From a bacterium (GTDB lineage Bacteria; SZUA-79; Acidulodesulfobacterales; Acidulodesulfobacteraceae), in the NCBI GenBank assembly GCA_021794335.1, contig JAJYQZ010000334.1:1-32953 (forward strand): 32,953 nt of DNA. The letters are read 5' to 3'. The translations under genes and the position numbers were made by a program. The stretch's first letter is position 1. The number at the start of each line of letters is the position of its first letter. The notes under the pieces are model-generated. The model searched no databases. It saw only the letters and a list, made by a program, of their open reading frames with translations, and was not told the origin of the DNA. Positions 6,799-16,911 of this stretch are shown one piece after another.

Positions 6799-8663
6799 GT
6801 TTTATAAAAATATTTTTCCCACCATATCTGAAACATCATTAAGTTCCATATTCTGCCGTTATACATTATATTGCCATTATAATACTGGTTTAATATATAT
6901 TGAACCGTTTCATTATTCAAAAATCCATGTCGCTTTAATCTTTTTTCTGATAGTAAATCAAACGTGAAATTTTTCATCTGTTGCATCAACCAGTCAAAAA
7001 TAGGCAGAACAAAACCTTCTTTTGGCCTATTAGTTATTCCTTTCGGCAATAATGGTTCAACAGCTTCTTTTAATATATGTTTTATATTTCCGTTTTTTAT
7101 TTTCATATCACCTGGTATAGTTGACATAAATTCGACAAGCCTGTAATCAAGAAAAGGGGAACGGACTTCGATAGAATGGGCCATTGAAAGGAAATCTACA
7201 AACGCAAGCACTTGATCCGGGAATTGCGTGTTCCACTCCATTTCTAGTATTCTGTTAAGAGGGTCACTGGACGTAAGCTCTTCAAAATTTTTTTTAATAA
7301 GTTTAAAAGTATTTGTATTTTTCAACTTTGATTTGAAATTATAAGAAAGAAGGTTATTTTTTTCATAATCGGTAAATAAATAAAGATTATACCGCCAGGT
7401 TGCTTCATCGCCATTTGAAATGTCATAAAGACCTTGTATAAATTTAATGCCGCACGGCGCCAATAGGTTTTGCTCTTCTTTTGTTATATCGCCTGTTTTA
7501 ACTTTTTTATATAATCTTTTAAAATGATACATAGGTTGAGCTGTTCTATGAGAGAGATAGCTTCCGAATAGTTCATCTGCGCCGTCCCCGGACAATGCCA
7601 CTTTTACATGCTTTTTTATGAGTTTTGATAAAAAATAAGTCGATATTGTTCCGGAAAAAGGCTGATCAAAAGCGGTTATGACATCTTCTATATTATTTAT
7701 TAACTCATTATAAGGCATTATGTATTCATAATGCTGAGTTTTGTAAAATTTAGACACTTTTCTGGCGTAATATAAATCAGCTTCTTTATTTTTTAATTGA
7801 TCTTCATAACCTAATGAAAATGTCTTAATTGGCTTATCTGAAAATTCTGTCATAAGTGCAACTATAGCACTTGAATCTACACCTCCGCTAAGAAATGCCC
7901 CAAAAGAAGCGTCGCTTATCATTCTTAGTCTTGTGGCATCTTTAAGCAATACTAAAATTTTATCTTTTGCTTCAATATAATTTATATTGTTATTTTCTAA
8001 AAATCTAATCTTCCACCACTTTTTTTTTAATACATTACCGGCAGAATAAACAAGCATTTCACCCGGCAATAAACAATAAATCCCTTCAAAAGCTGTAAGG
8101 GGAGACGGCACGTTTTTTAAGGTAAAATAATGATACACAGCCTCGTAATTCATACTTTTAACATAGTCGGGATGCTCAAGAATTGCTTTTATTTCCGAAG
8201 CAAATATTATCTTACCATTAATTATTGAATAAAAAATGGGTTTAATCCCCATTCTATCTCTTATAAGCAAGAGTCGTTCCTTTTTTTTATCCCATAATGC
8301 AATTGCAAACATACCATTTAATTCATTGACAAACTCATCCCCGTATTCTTCATATAAATGAACTATAGTTTCAACATCCGAATGATCTGTATAAAATTGA
8401 TGACCTTTTTTTTTTAAATCTTTCCTGAGGTTTTGAAAATTATATATCTCACCATTAAAAATAGTCCAAATGCCTTTATCTTCATTATGTATAGGCTGAT
8501 GACCTGTAGCGATATCAATAATACTAAGTCTTCTCATGCCAAGATTTAGTTTATCGTCAGAATAATAACCATCTTCATCTGGTCCACGGTGTAAAATTGT
8601 ATTAGCCATTTTTTTTAAAATATTAAAATCCGTTTTACCGCTAAATCCACATATACCACACAT
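6795..8663 (-). CDS. asnB: Asparagine synthase (glutamine-hydrolysing) AsnB-type
   Basis: This 622-residue, two-domain amidotransferase begins MCGICGFSG, with Cys2 as the glutaminase nucleophile after Met removal, followed by HRGPDEDG and GEIYN. The synthetase domain has the ATP-pyrophosphatase loop LSGGVDSS at about 258-265, then SLGYED and EVRSPFLDYRLVEF. The length is normal. AsnB-type enzymes in O-antigen clusters can amidate uronic acids (WbpS-like) instead of making free asparagine. The placement between two radical SAM genes and a GNAT makes that reading plausible here, but sequence does not prove it. It ends 4 bases into the GNAT gene and starts one base from the upstream radical SAM gene, so these are probably co-translated. 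Confidence 0.92.
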   Translation of the reverse strand: MCGICGFSGKTDFNILKKMANTILHRGPDEDGYYSDDKLNLGMRRLSIIDIATGHQPIHNEDKGIWTIFNGEIYNFQNLRKDLKKKGHQFYTDHSDVETIVHLYEEYGDEFVNELNGMFAIALWDKKKERLLLIRDRMGIKPIFYSIINGKIIFASEIKAILEHPDYVKSMNYEAVYHYFTLKNVPSPLTAFEGIYCLLPGEMLVYSAGNVLKKKWWKIRFLENNNINYIEAKDKILVLLKDATRLRMISDASFGAFLSGGVDSSAIVALMTEFSDKPIKTFSLGYEDQLKNKEADLYYARKVSKFYKTQHYEYIMPYNELINNIEDVITAFDQPFSGTISTYFLSKLIKKHVKVALSGDGADELFGSYLSHRTAQPMYHFKRLYKKVKTGDITKEEQNLLAPCGIKFIQGLYDISNGDEATWRYNLYLFTDYEKNNLLSYNFKSKLKNTNTFKLIKKNFEELTSSDPLNRILEMEWNTQFPDQVLAFVDFLSMAHSIEVRSPFLDYRLVEFMSTIPGDMKIKNGNIKHILKEAVEPLLPKGITNRPKEGFVLPIFDWLMQQMKNFTFDLLSEKRLKRHGFLNNETVQYILNQYYNGNIMYNGRIWNLMMFQIWWEKYFYKT

Positions 8664-8664
8664 A

Positions 8665-9612
8665 TTATATATTCACTCCGTCTTTATAATATTCAGCCAT
8701 AGCGGCTTGCCAATCTCTACAATCTCTACACATAGGGGGAAGCAAATGAAATTCATGATTATTATGAAACCGGCGGAATTCTTTTAATTTTCCGTTCCAT
8801 ACTTCTCTTATCGATGAATTCTTTATATCGCCAACGACAACTCTTGCATCAAGATCTACCGGACACAACACCACTCTCCCGTCATCGGCTATAGACATAG
8901 TTTGCATTGCCCAGTGGCACGGCCATCTTTCTTTATTATCTAAAATAAGATTTGGCGCATCCATAAGATTTCCCCAGCTTACTTTAGGTCTTATTTTAAC
9001 AATAGCTCCTTGCTCAGACCAGAATTTTGTGAAATTGTCCTTTTCATAAGTATTCAAATCCATTTCAACAAACTGGACAACAACCTCTGGTTTTTTTAAT
9101 TTCGTTCTATTTCTCAATTTAATCAAGTTTAAAACATTGTCAACTGTCTTCGCGTAGTTACCTCCTATCCTCAACTTATCATATGTTTCAGAATTGAAAG
9201 CATCTATTCCTATATATATAGCATCAAGTCCAGAATTAATAAGTTTTAAAGCACATTCATCATCTAATAGATTAGCGTTTGAATTAAGCACAACATCGGA
9301 AAGTCCTTTCATTTTTGCATAGGCAATCATATCGAATATTGTTGGTTTTTTCTTTTTCAATATTAAAGCCTCTCCAAAAAAAACCATCCAAACTCTCACA
9401 TTTTTATCAACCTCGGCTATTTCATTAATAATTTTAGTGAAAATATTCCAAGGCATAATACCTTTTTTTCTAGTCATTTTAGGATGAATGCACATAGAAC
9501 ATTTTAAATTACAGTAGCTTATAGAATCTATTAATAAAACTCTAGGAAAGTCTTTTGCCTCTTCAAGTCTTCCATTGTTAAGTTGCGATTTAAAAAGCTT
9601 AATATTATTCAT
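8665..9612 (-). CDS. Radical SAM/SPASM protein
   Basis: In this 315-residue protein the CNLKCSMC motif (Cys34, Cys38, Cys41) binds the 4Fe-4S cluster. The C-terminal SPASM-like region contains WPCHWAMQTMSIADDGRVVL ending in Cys, then GDIKNSSIREVWNG and PPMCRDCRDW. It belongs to the same general group as 5345-6325 but is clearly divergent, so the two are not a recent duplication. It is probably the first gene of a separate transcript. The 181-base gap upstream (9613-9793) is extremely AT-rich, and I could not fix a promoter in it. The substrate is unknown, with a sugar or glycan precursor inferred from neighbours. Confidence 0.87.
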   Translation of the reverse strand: MNNIKLFKSQLNNGRLEEAKDFPRVLLIDSISYCNLKCSMCIHPKMTRKKGIMPWNIFTKIINEIAEVDKNVRVWMVFFGEALILKKKKPTIFDMIAYAKMKGLSDVVLNSNANLLDDECALKLINSGLDAIYIGIDAFNSETYDKLRIGGNYAKTVDNVLNLIKLRNRTKLKKPEVVVQFVEMDLNTYEKDNFTKFWSEQGAIVKIRPKVSWGNLMDAPNLILDNKERWPCHWAMQTMSIADDGRVVLCPVDLDARVVVGDIKNSSIREVWNGKLKEFRRFHNNHEFHLLPPMCRDCRDWQAAMAEYYKDGVNI

Positions 9613-9793
9613 TTTAATAACCCCTGTTTATAAACAACTTAGTAATATATTTTAACATTATCAATAACATTATTTTTATTAAAACCCGAATCCATAATTA
9701 GAAACTTAAATAATTTGATTTTAAATAGTTTTTATAGTTTTTTATTTTTTAGTAATTAATTTTAAATTAATTTTCAACTCTTAATAAAACCGA

Positions 9794-10933
9794 TTATATG
9801 TTATAAAAAATTTTGCATTTTTCAATAAATTTTTTAACATAATCTTCTGATCCTTTTTCTTGTTGTTTGAGATATAGAATTAATTTATCTTTAGTTTTTT
9901 CAGCATAGTCTAAATCATTAAATCCGTACGCAATACCATATCTTGATTCTTCGCCATTATACCATTCTTCTTTAGATATGCCGTTTTCTGGTACAACAAT
10001 AGACTTACAACCACACATAACTGCATATTGTGAATAAGTAGTATATAAATCATAGGAAATACAATATTCAACTTTATTGAAAATATCGGCTATTTCCTTA
10101 TGCGATAATTCGTCTATTAAAATAGAATCTTTTAAGTCGTGAATAATTTTTCTTCCTTTACCTTTTCTAAGAATATAACAACTCCCATTTCTTTTTCCAA
10201 AATTTGTCTGTTTATAAATATCGTTAAACAAATACCTAATGGCTAAAATATTATCTTCCTCAACATTAAATCCGTTAGGCACAAAGACTCTCTCGGTATA
10301 AAAATAAAAATCGTCTTTTCCATAATTGACTTCTCCTGTAAAAAAACCGGGCTTATAAAGCAACCATCTGACCACATTTTTTGCCATCAAGGGATTGCCG
10401 CTAACAACTTCTGGATAAACAACAATCGTATTATCGGACAAATCAGAAAGTTTTGCAAAAGGAGTGTTGAATCTTTCACAGATTCCGCTTTTGTGAGGTT
10501 GCGGTTGCCCCCCCCATAACCAGATATATGAGCGTTCCCCCTGTTTATTCAATAAATCGCATAATCTATGCAACACCAAATTGCCGCCGCTATTTTCGTC
10601 AAAAGGCGGTGCATAAATGATAAATTTCAAATCTTGAACGCCATTTGATTTACTATTATTTGCAAAAGCATTTCTTCCTTCTTTCTTGCCGAATAAAATG
10701 TAATGCAATAAGGCATTCATTCCTGATTCTTTCACGTCTGGATAAGCGTCTAAATATGACCTTGTATCAAACTTTAAAGAAGGATATCTGCCTTCCTTCC
10801 AGCCTAATATTAAATAATGCTCGATTGGGTCTATATTGCTATTTTTAACGTCGGCATATAAATTTAGATAAAATTCTTCATCAAAAAAGCCTGAATTTTT
10901 TATTGTTTCTTTTAAAAATTGCAATTCATTCAT
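9794..10933 (-). CDS. Glycosyltransferase with N-terminal YPDV-type repeats
   Basis: In this 379-residue protein the first about 90 residues carry two repeats of the form YL..Y.DV......P..HY...G..EGR. The first is YLNLYADV...HYLILGWKEGR and the second YLDAYPDV...HYILFGKKEGR. This module is often found at the N-terminus of large bacterial glycosyltransferases. The remainder (IIYAPPFDENSGGNLVLHRL, CISYDLYTTYSQYAVMCGCK, VVPENGIS) looks like a GT-B enzyme of the WavQ/WsaF type, which transfers sugars during surface polysaccharide assembly. The donor and acceptor are unknown. It is the last gene of the compact run that begins at fliS, 15 bases after the methyltransferase. Confidence 0.75.
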   Translation of the reverse strand: MNELQFLKETIKNSGFFDEEFYLNLYADVKNSNIDPIEHYLILGWKEGRYPSLKFDTRSYLDAYPDVKESGMNALLHYILFGKKEGRNAFANNSKSNGVQDLKFIIYAPPFDENSGGNLVLHRLCDLLNKQGERSYIWLWGGQPQPHKSGICERFNTPFAKLSDLSDNTIVVYPEVVSGNPLMAKNVVRWLLYKPGFFTGEVNYGKDDFYFYTERVFVPNGFNVEEDNILAIRYLFNDIYKQTNFGKRNGSCYILRKGKGRKIIHDLKDSILIDELSHKEIADIFNKVEYCISYDLYTTYSQYAVMCGCKSIVVPENGISKEEWYNGEESRYGIAYGFNDLDYAEKTKDKLILYLKQQEKGSEDYVKKFIEKCKIFYNI

Positions 10934-10948
10934 GTTTATATTTTAAAA

Positions 10949-11542
10949 TTAAACTTTTCTAATCACAACGGTAAATCCGTTGCCGACTTTATCGTCAACA
11001 TCCTGAACCGTTTCTATGACAACAGGATTTGGAAATATTCCGTTATAATTCATATAATTTATAAGTTCTATAAAATCTACCGTTATCCAGACGGAATAAT
11101 GTTCATGCGTATTGATATCATACTTAATTTTGCCGGAATGCCTGTCTATTAATTCGCCTATCGTAGTTCGCGGCCTGTCTTTATCAAACGTTCTTTCTTT
11201 ATGAGGGGCGATTATAAATATAATTCCTCCTTTTTTAACAAGCCTATACCATTCTAAAAGCGCTTTCATTGGATCTTGAAAATGTTCTATGACATGCGAA
11301 CTTACTATGAAATCTATCGAATCGTCAGTAAGAGGTATATCGTCTCCGGGCGATTCGATATCGACAGGCAGATATTCTCCGCATAATTTTATTTCTTCTT
11401 GTTTAAAATTAGTAATATCTTTTGTAAAATCGACGTTTTTTGTATTCAATCCGAATGGATTATGAGCCGAACCGCCTATTTCCAAGCCTTCGCCTTTACA
11501 GTAAAAATGCGCAAGAGCAGACTCTTTAAATTTCATTGTCAA
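10949..11542 (-). CDS. Class I SAM-dependent methyltransferase
   Basis: This 197-residue protein has motif I in GLEIGGSAHNPF (residues about 19-30). It also has the Methyltransf_11 blocks DDIPLTDDSIDFIVSSHVIEHF and LVKKGGIIFIIAPHK. Such small methyltransferases in glycan clusters usually O-methylate a sugar or a chain end. It sits between two glycosyltransferases in the same direction, 58 bases from the upstream one. The substrate cannot be told from the sequence. Confidence 0.85.
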   Translation of the reverse strand: MTMKFKESALAHFYCKGEGLEIGGSAHNPFGLNTKNVDFTKDITNFKQEEIKLCGEYLPVDIESPGDDIPLTDDSIDFIVSSHVIEHFQDPMKALLEWYRLVKKGGIIFIIAPHKERTFDKDRPRTTIGELIDRHSGKIKYDINTHEHYSVWITVDFIELINYMNYNGIFPNPVVIETVQDVDDKVGNGFTVVIRKV

Positions 11543-11600
11543 TGTCTCCTATGCTAAACTCTAAATAGTTTGTTTTTGACATCAATTATCATAACTTTAT

Positions 11601-12812
11601 TTAGACCATTATATATTTTGCATTTGAAAATTGAAATAATCTTCCGTGTATTTGTATGAAAATTTCATCGCCCGATTTTAATGGTGTCTGAAAAGAAAAT
11701 TTAAAACCGGCAATACCGTCAACTGAAATGCCGTAATTTATAAAATTTTTTCTATAAAAACATGGAGTCGTATAACCGCTGTATATTCCATTTACAAAAA
11801 CATTAATCTTAATATGATTGGAAAAACCGTTCATGTTTGCTATCCACCCTGAAAAACCTAATTGATCTACATTTTCTATAACGCATTTATATTTATCGTA
11901 AAAACCGTATGCATTTATTTTATCCTTAATACATTGTACTTTTTTATCTAAAAGTAAAAGTTTTTTTTCGGAAACTAAACGATTGTTATCTTTAAAATCG
12001 GCGTTTTTAAAATAAGAAATATCCCTCGGGTTGTAATCCGCATCTGCAGGAACTTTATCTGCGCGTCCCTTAGGGGATTTGCGCTCCATAAATTCTTGAA
12101 AAGATTTTATAATATAATGATTCACTCTTAGAGGCCCCTTGCAAATTTTATAAGATAACCCTGTTTTTAAATACGTTTCTACAGGATTAGACTCATCTAT
12201 CGCGCCGCCGAAAAATGTCAATCTTTCGCCGTTTGAATAAATATAATTGCCGTTGTATATTTGAGGCGAATGATAATTGGATATTTTAAGCAGATTGCTG
12301 ATAAAAATGGTTTTTAAATGATTGTTTATAGAACATCCTTTGCTTTCATCATCCTTGTGCCAGGTAAATCTTTTTACCACGTAATCGTCTTCATAAACCA
12401 TTTTATCCGAAGAACCGTAAGTTCTCCAGTTTAAACCTATAGCGCCGACATTTGGAATATCGAATAAACTAAGGATGGTCCTATTAACGGAACTTAAATC
12501 GTCTTCATCGTTTTCAACGAATTCATCGGCATCGATAAATAAAATAGCATAACATTCGGGGCAAAACTGATTTACAATCCTGTCGTATGCGGTAAATTGA
12601 GAAGTACTGACGGCAGAAATTTTTGGTTGATATATTAGATTAATTTCGCCTAAATCGTCAAGCGCCTGCAAAAGTTCTCTGGTTCCATCGTCCGAATCGT
12701 TATCCGCTATAATAATTTTATCAAAACCGCATAGTTTATGCCATGCGATCCATTCTAAAATATAAGGATATTCATTTTTAAAAATTGCGCCTATACATAA
12801 ATTCTTTTCCAT
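11601..12812 (-). CDS. GT92/GT2-like glycosyltransferase with C-terminal beta domain
   Basis: In this 403-residue protein the N-terminal NEYPYILEWIAWHKLCGFDK and IIADNDSDDGT, followed by ILFIDADEF, are the marks of a GT-A fold enzyme of the Glyco_tranf_2_4/GT92 type. The DAD triplet is the likely metal site. Residues from about 305 on (GFSGWIANMNG, KINVFVNGIYSG, GIAGFKFSFQTPLKSGDEIF) form a GWA...VDG...GF.F-type beta-sandwich module often attached to glycosyltransferases. The module may bind the acceptor. It follows the 1353-residue glycosyltransferase by 30 bases. Donor and acceptor are unknown. Confidence 0.8.
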   Translation of the reverse strand: MEKNLCIGAIFKNEYPYILEWIAWHKLCGFDKIIIADNDSDDGTRELLQALDDLGEINLIYQPKISAVSTSQFTAYDRIVNQFCPECYAILFIDADEFVENDEDDLSSVNRTILSLFDIPNVGAIGLNWRTYGSSDKMVYEDDYVVKRFTWHKDDESKGCSINNHLKTIFISNLLKISNYHSPQIYNGNYIYSNGERLTFFGGAIDESNPVETYLKTGLSYKICKGPLRVNHYIIKSFQEFMERKSPKGRADKVPADADYNPRDISYFKNADFKDNNRLVSEKKLLLLDKKVQCIKDKINAYGFYDKYKCVIENVDQLGFSGWIANMNGFSNHIKINVFVNGIYSGYTTPCFYRKNFINYGISVDGIAGFKFSFQTPLKSGDEIFIQIHGRLFQFSNAKYIMV

Positions 12813-12842
12813 AAAATATTTTATATTTTCGATATTGGAAAT

Positions 12843-15800
12843 TTACAACGTAATAACGCTAATGAATTCTTCAGGCAATTTTATCGAAAACAAACTGCCT
12901 GGAACTTTGCTCAAATTAATATTGTAAGCAAAATCTGATTCAAGCGTCTGCCCCCAATTATTTGTTAAGCAATTCAGCTCTTTCTTGAGTCTCTGTTCCT
13001 TTTCTTCGGTATCATATTCTTTAGTTTTAGATTCATAATGATAAAGAATTGCATAAGGGGTATAAACGTTATAATAGCCTGATTTCATAATTTTCAAACA
13101 AAAATCTATATCGTTATAGGCCATAGGCAAATTATCGTCCATACCTCCGGTATCTTCATATAATTTTTTTCTAACAGCCATGCAAGCTCCTGTAACCGCA
13201 GAATAATTTTGCAATAAATTAGCTCTCCCAAAATAACCGGCATCGTTTCCATGAAGCCCCTGAAACACGTTAACATGGCCGCCAAATTTATCCGTCACAA
13301 CGCCTGCATGCCGAATAGTATTATCCGGATATAAAAGCTTAGCGCCTACCGCTCCTATTTCGGGACGCAAGGCATGAGAAACAAGCTCTCTTAACCAGTC
13401 GTCGTTAATAACTTCCGTATCGTTGTTTAATAAAACCAGGATATCTCCTTTAGCGGATTTAACGGCAAAATTATTAATGGCAGAATAATTAAAAGGCTTG
13501 TTATAATCAATGACTTTTATATTGTCTAAAGCATTAATATATTCCAAATATTTAATAGTTTGTTCATCGGCGCTGTTGTTATTAACGACTATGATTTCAT
13601 AATTTTTATAAGAGGTTTTTTCAATTATGCCGTCAATGCAATTTTTTAATATGTTGTAACCGTTATATGTCGGTATAATGATACTTACAAGCGGATTTTT
13701 ATCTATATCGTAAATTACGCGATTATGAATAGGTATTAATGGAGCTTCTACTACTTTAGCTTTTATATGCATTCTGTCAAGATGCTCCTGAATTGCTTTT
13801 CTTGCGGCTGTTACCGCATACGATTTATTTTCGACATTAACGGCGGTAGAACCTTCCGTCATTCTCCAATGGTATAAAATCCTTGGAATATGCCTGATTT
13901 CGGAGTATTTTATTTTTTCTATAAATCTTAGAGCAAGGTCGTAATCCTGCGCACCTTCGTATCCTTGCCTGAAACCTCCTATTTCATCAACTATCGACTT
14001 TTTATAAACTCCTAAGTGGCTTATAAAATTCTGAGATAAAAAAAGGGCTGGATTCCAGTCGGTTTTAAAATAAGGCAGGACTCTGCTTCCGTCGAAATAC
14101 AATTTGTCTTCGTCGCTGTAAATTAACTTTGCGTCCGGATGTTCGTTAATTTCCTGTACCACAAAAAATAAAGCGGATTCGGGCAGTTCATCGTCGTGGT
14201 CTAACAGGGCTATATAATCTCCGGTCGCAATGGAAAGCGCGCTGTTAGACGCTTTGGAAATATGGCCGTTTTCGGTTCTATATATAACTTTAATTCTTTC
14301 GTCTTTTTCTTTGTAATATTTTAAAATTTCTTTTACGTGAATTTCCGTAGATGCGTCGTCTGCTATGCAAAGCTCCCAGTTTGGATAAGTCTGGCTGATT
14401 ACGGATTCTATCGCCTTGGTTAAATATTCTCTTGGAGTATTATAGGTAGGTATAATAATGCTTATTTTCGGTTTAAATTCGAATATAAAGGCTCTTTGTA
14501 CTTCAAGTTCCGTTACGGAAGGCTCATTATATTTTATCCATACTTTATAGATTTCAATTTCGTCTAACGATATTTTTATGTCTTTATCATGTTTAACTAT
14601 ATTATTTACTAATGTTCTGTAAATAAAAAGTAATTTTTCTTTTTCGTTAAGCAATAATTTTAAATCCTTTTGAGATTCCAACATGCCTAAAGTTCGTTTT
14701 ATTTCTGTTCTTTTTTTATAAATTTTTATATTATATTCGTTTAATTTTAAAAAATCGTCGCAAAGTTCTGATGCTTCTTCATAATTCTTGTTTAAAGTCA
14801 GAAAATCGATTTCACTATCGATGGATTTAAGCCTATTTAATGAAATAATATATTTAGAAACGTCGTTTTTAGATTTATTAGAGATAAATAAATTATCCAT
14901 TTCGGCAAATATATAATTATCTCTTTTATATTTAAGCCTCCATTTTTCCATAAAGCGGTTAATATTTTCAATATCGTGCTTTTTTCTGCCCGCCGTTTTT
15001 TCTTCAAAATGAAATATTATGCTCTTCGGATTAAATATAAGCCTGTAACCCGCTTCGCCCAATTTAAGGCATAAATCCACGTCTTCGAAGCCGTTAATAT
15101 AGCCCTCGTCAAAACCGCCCGCCGCCTTGAATATTTCTTTTTTGAACATAAGGCATGCCGCCGTAAGCGCGTTATAGCTCCTTATATAAATCGTATTTTT
15201 GATATCGGATTGCAGACATCCGGATATATCTGCTTTAGAATATGCATTGTAAGGCACCAAATTTTCCGAAAAAACAATGCCGGCTTCCTGAATTTTTTTG
15301 TCCGGATATAAAAGGAGTGGTCCCGCGGCGCCTATTTTTAAATATTTGGCGGAGCCTGCCGTTATAGAATAATAAAGTTCGTCTATTGCTCCCTTCGAAA
15401 CTACGGTATCGTTATTTAAAAATAAAATATTTTCCGATCTTGAAACCTTTACTCCTATATTAGAAGCTTTTGCGAACCCCAAATTTTCATCGTTTGGTAT
15501 AAAGCGAAAATTATTTAAACCTTGAAAATTAGCAAAATATTCCTTTGTTTTATCGGTTGAACCGTTGTCTATTATAATTATCTCGAAGTTCAAAAGCGGA
15601 TGATTCTTAAATATAGAAAAAATGCATTGCTTTGTATAATTAAAATTATTATATACTGGAATTACTACCGATACGTCAAAACTCTCGGCTTTATGGTCTC
15701 TTTTATAATTAATCCCGCCGGCAACTGCATTATACGATGGAACGTACATAAAGTCCGCAAGAAAATAATTAAACCCCCCGCCTGCATAAAAAGACGAAAG

Positions 15801-16904
15801 CTGTAAAAGTAAAGCTTTGTCTTTTAGCGTCAAATCGTTAAAATCTTCTCCGGCAACAAGCGTTTTAAAGCCGATTTTAACTATATAAGGAAAGTCGGTT
15901 TTAAATTTTTCTAAAATATTTTCCCTGCTTTTTATATCCATGAAAGCGGCATCCATAATAAGAAAAAATTCGTCTCCAGCTATGCCATGCTTATCTAAAA
16001 AAGCACGAACATTAGTCAGATTTTCCTGAGAATAAAATAAATCTGGTTTGCGGCAGTTAAGGCTTTTAAATTCATAATCTATAACCGGGAAAGGGTTAAA
16101 ATCGTCGATATAGATAACATAGTCGAAGTTTTCCGAAAGAGGGTCGGCGGAGCAGTATTTTAAATAAACATTTTCGTCGAAAAATTTCCAGTCGTCCGAA
16201 ACGAGATATAAATCCCAGTTATTGTATTTATTATGCAGGTCTCTTATTAAAACGGTACTTTCGAGTAATTTTTCGGGTCGTTTTAAGTCGATATTTATTA
16301 AAACTTTTTTAGGCTGTTTAGATATGTCCGTTAAACAAGTTTTTTTAGAATTAATTTTGATTTTCCCCTGTTCGTATTCGCCTGCGGAAGCTATCGGAAA
16401 AACGTTTATAAAGCCGGCATATTCTATATATCCTTTTAGCAAGTATTCAGAAACCGCAGCCCCTATATATTCAATATAAAACGACGAACCGTGCGATAAA
16501 ACTCTGAAAGCCTCTAAAAATAATTTCTCCAATTCTTCGTAAGTCAAATCGTCGGTTATTTCTTTAAACGATAATGTCTTAATTGAAGAATCGGGTATAT
16601 TTTTCAATATACCGCTTAACTCGTTAAAATCTTTTTTATCCTTAAGATTTATAACGGTAGAAAGATTAAAATCATGATATTTTTTTACGGCAATTTCTAT
16701 ATAATCCGGACTTTCTTTTAATGTGTAAATTAACAAACCGGTTTGATTTATTTTTTCTTCAAGTAAAGGCAGAAATATATAATCTTTAGGAACGATAAAT
16801 TTAAAAAAATCCGACGATTCCAACTCTTTAATAATGAAGGCAAGGGATTCGTTTACGGCTTTTTCGCCGAAAATATTTAATATTTTAGGTTTTATATTTT
16901 TCAT
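12843..16904 (-). CDS. Large multidomain glycosyltransferase with three GT2 domains
   Basis: A 1353-residue protein. Residues 1-400 have no clear catalytic motif. Part (about 75-150, ending EAFRVLSHGSSFYIEY) looks like a degenerate methyltransferase-type fold. Three GT-A family 2 domains follow. The first, about 409-640, has VSVVIPVYNN, FLNNDT and EDVDLCLKLGEAGY. The second, about 812-1015, has ISIIIPTYNT, LLDHDDEL and QDYDLALRF. The third, about 1071-1300, has VSIIIPTYNG, LLNNDTEV and NDIDFCLKIMKSGY. A helical linker occupies about 660-800. Each domain keeps its DxD-like site, so all three may be active. They could build a short oligosaccharide on one acceptor. It is in line with cysC, 7 bases upstream, and its position after the flagellar genes suggests flagellin or surface-glycan work. 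Confidence 0.88.
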   Translation of the reverse strand: MKNIKPKILNIFGEKAVNESLAFIIKELESSDFFKFIVPKDYIFLPLLEEKINQTGLLIYTLKESPDYIEIAVKKYHDFNLSTVINLKDKKDFNELSGILKNIPDSSIKTLSFKEITDDLTYEELEKLFLEAFRVLSHGSSFYIEYIGAAVSEYLLKGYIEYAGFINVFPIASAGEYEQGKIKINSKKTCLTDISKQPKKVLINIDLKRPEKLLESTVLIRDLHNKYNNWDLYLVSDDWKFFDENVYLKYCSADPLSENFDYVIYIDDFNPFPVIDYEFKSLNCRKPDLFYSQENLTNVRAFLDKHGIAGDEFFLIMDAAFMDIKSRENILEKFKTDFPYIVKIGFKTLVAGEDFNDLTLKDKALLLQLSSFYAGGGFNYFLADFMYVPSYNAVAGGINYKRDHKAESFDVSVVIPVYNNFNYTKQCIFSIFKNHPLLNFEIIIIDNGSTDKTKEYFANFQGLNNFRFIPNDENLGFAKASNIGVKVSRSENILFLNNDTVVSKGAIDELYYSITAGSAKYLKIGAAGPLLLYPDKKIQEAGIVFSENLVPYNAYSKADISGCLQSDIKNTIYIRSYNALTAACLMFKKEIFKAAGGFDEGYINGFEDVDLCLKLGEAGYRLIFNPKSIIFHFEEKTAGRKKHDIENINRFMEKWRLKYKRDNYIFAEMDNLFISNKSKNDVSKYIISLNRLKSIDSEIDFLTLNKNYEEASELCDDFLKLNEYNIKIYKKRTEIKRTLGMLESQKDLKLLLNEKEKLLFIYRTLVNNIVKHDKDIKISLDEIEIYKVWIKYNEPSVTELEVQRAFIFEFKPKISIIIPTYNTPREYLTKAIESVISQTYPNWELCIADDASTEIHVKEILKYYKEKDERIKVIYRTENGHISKASNSALSIATGDYIALLDHDDELPESALFFVVQEINEHPDAKLIYSDEDKLYFDGSRVLPYFKTDWNPALFLSQNFISHLGVYKKSIVDEIGGFRQGYEGAQDYDLALRFIEKIKYSEIRHIPRILYHWRMTEGSTAVNVENKSYAVTAARKAIQEHLDRMHIKAKVVEAPLIPIHNRVIYDIDKNPLVSIIIPTYNGYNILKNCIDGIIEKTSYKNYEIIVVNNNSADEQTIKYLEYINALDNIKVIDYNKPFNYSAINNFAVKSAKGDILVLLNNDTEVINDDWLRELVSHALRPEIGAVGAKLLYPDNTIRHAGVVTDKFGGHVNVFQGLHGNDAGYFGRANLLQNYSAVTGACMAVRKKLYEDTGGMDDNLPMAYNDIDFCLKIMKSGYYNVYTPYAILYHYESKTKEYDTEEKEQRLKKELNCLTNNWGQTLESDFAYNINLSKVPGSLFSIKLPEEFISVITL

Positions 16905-16911
16905 ATTTAAA

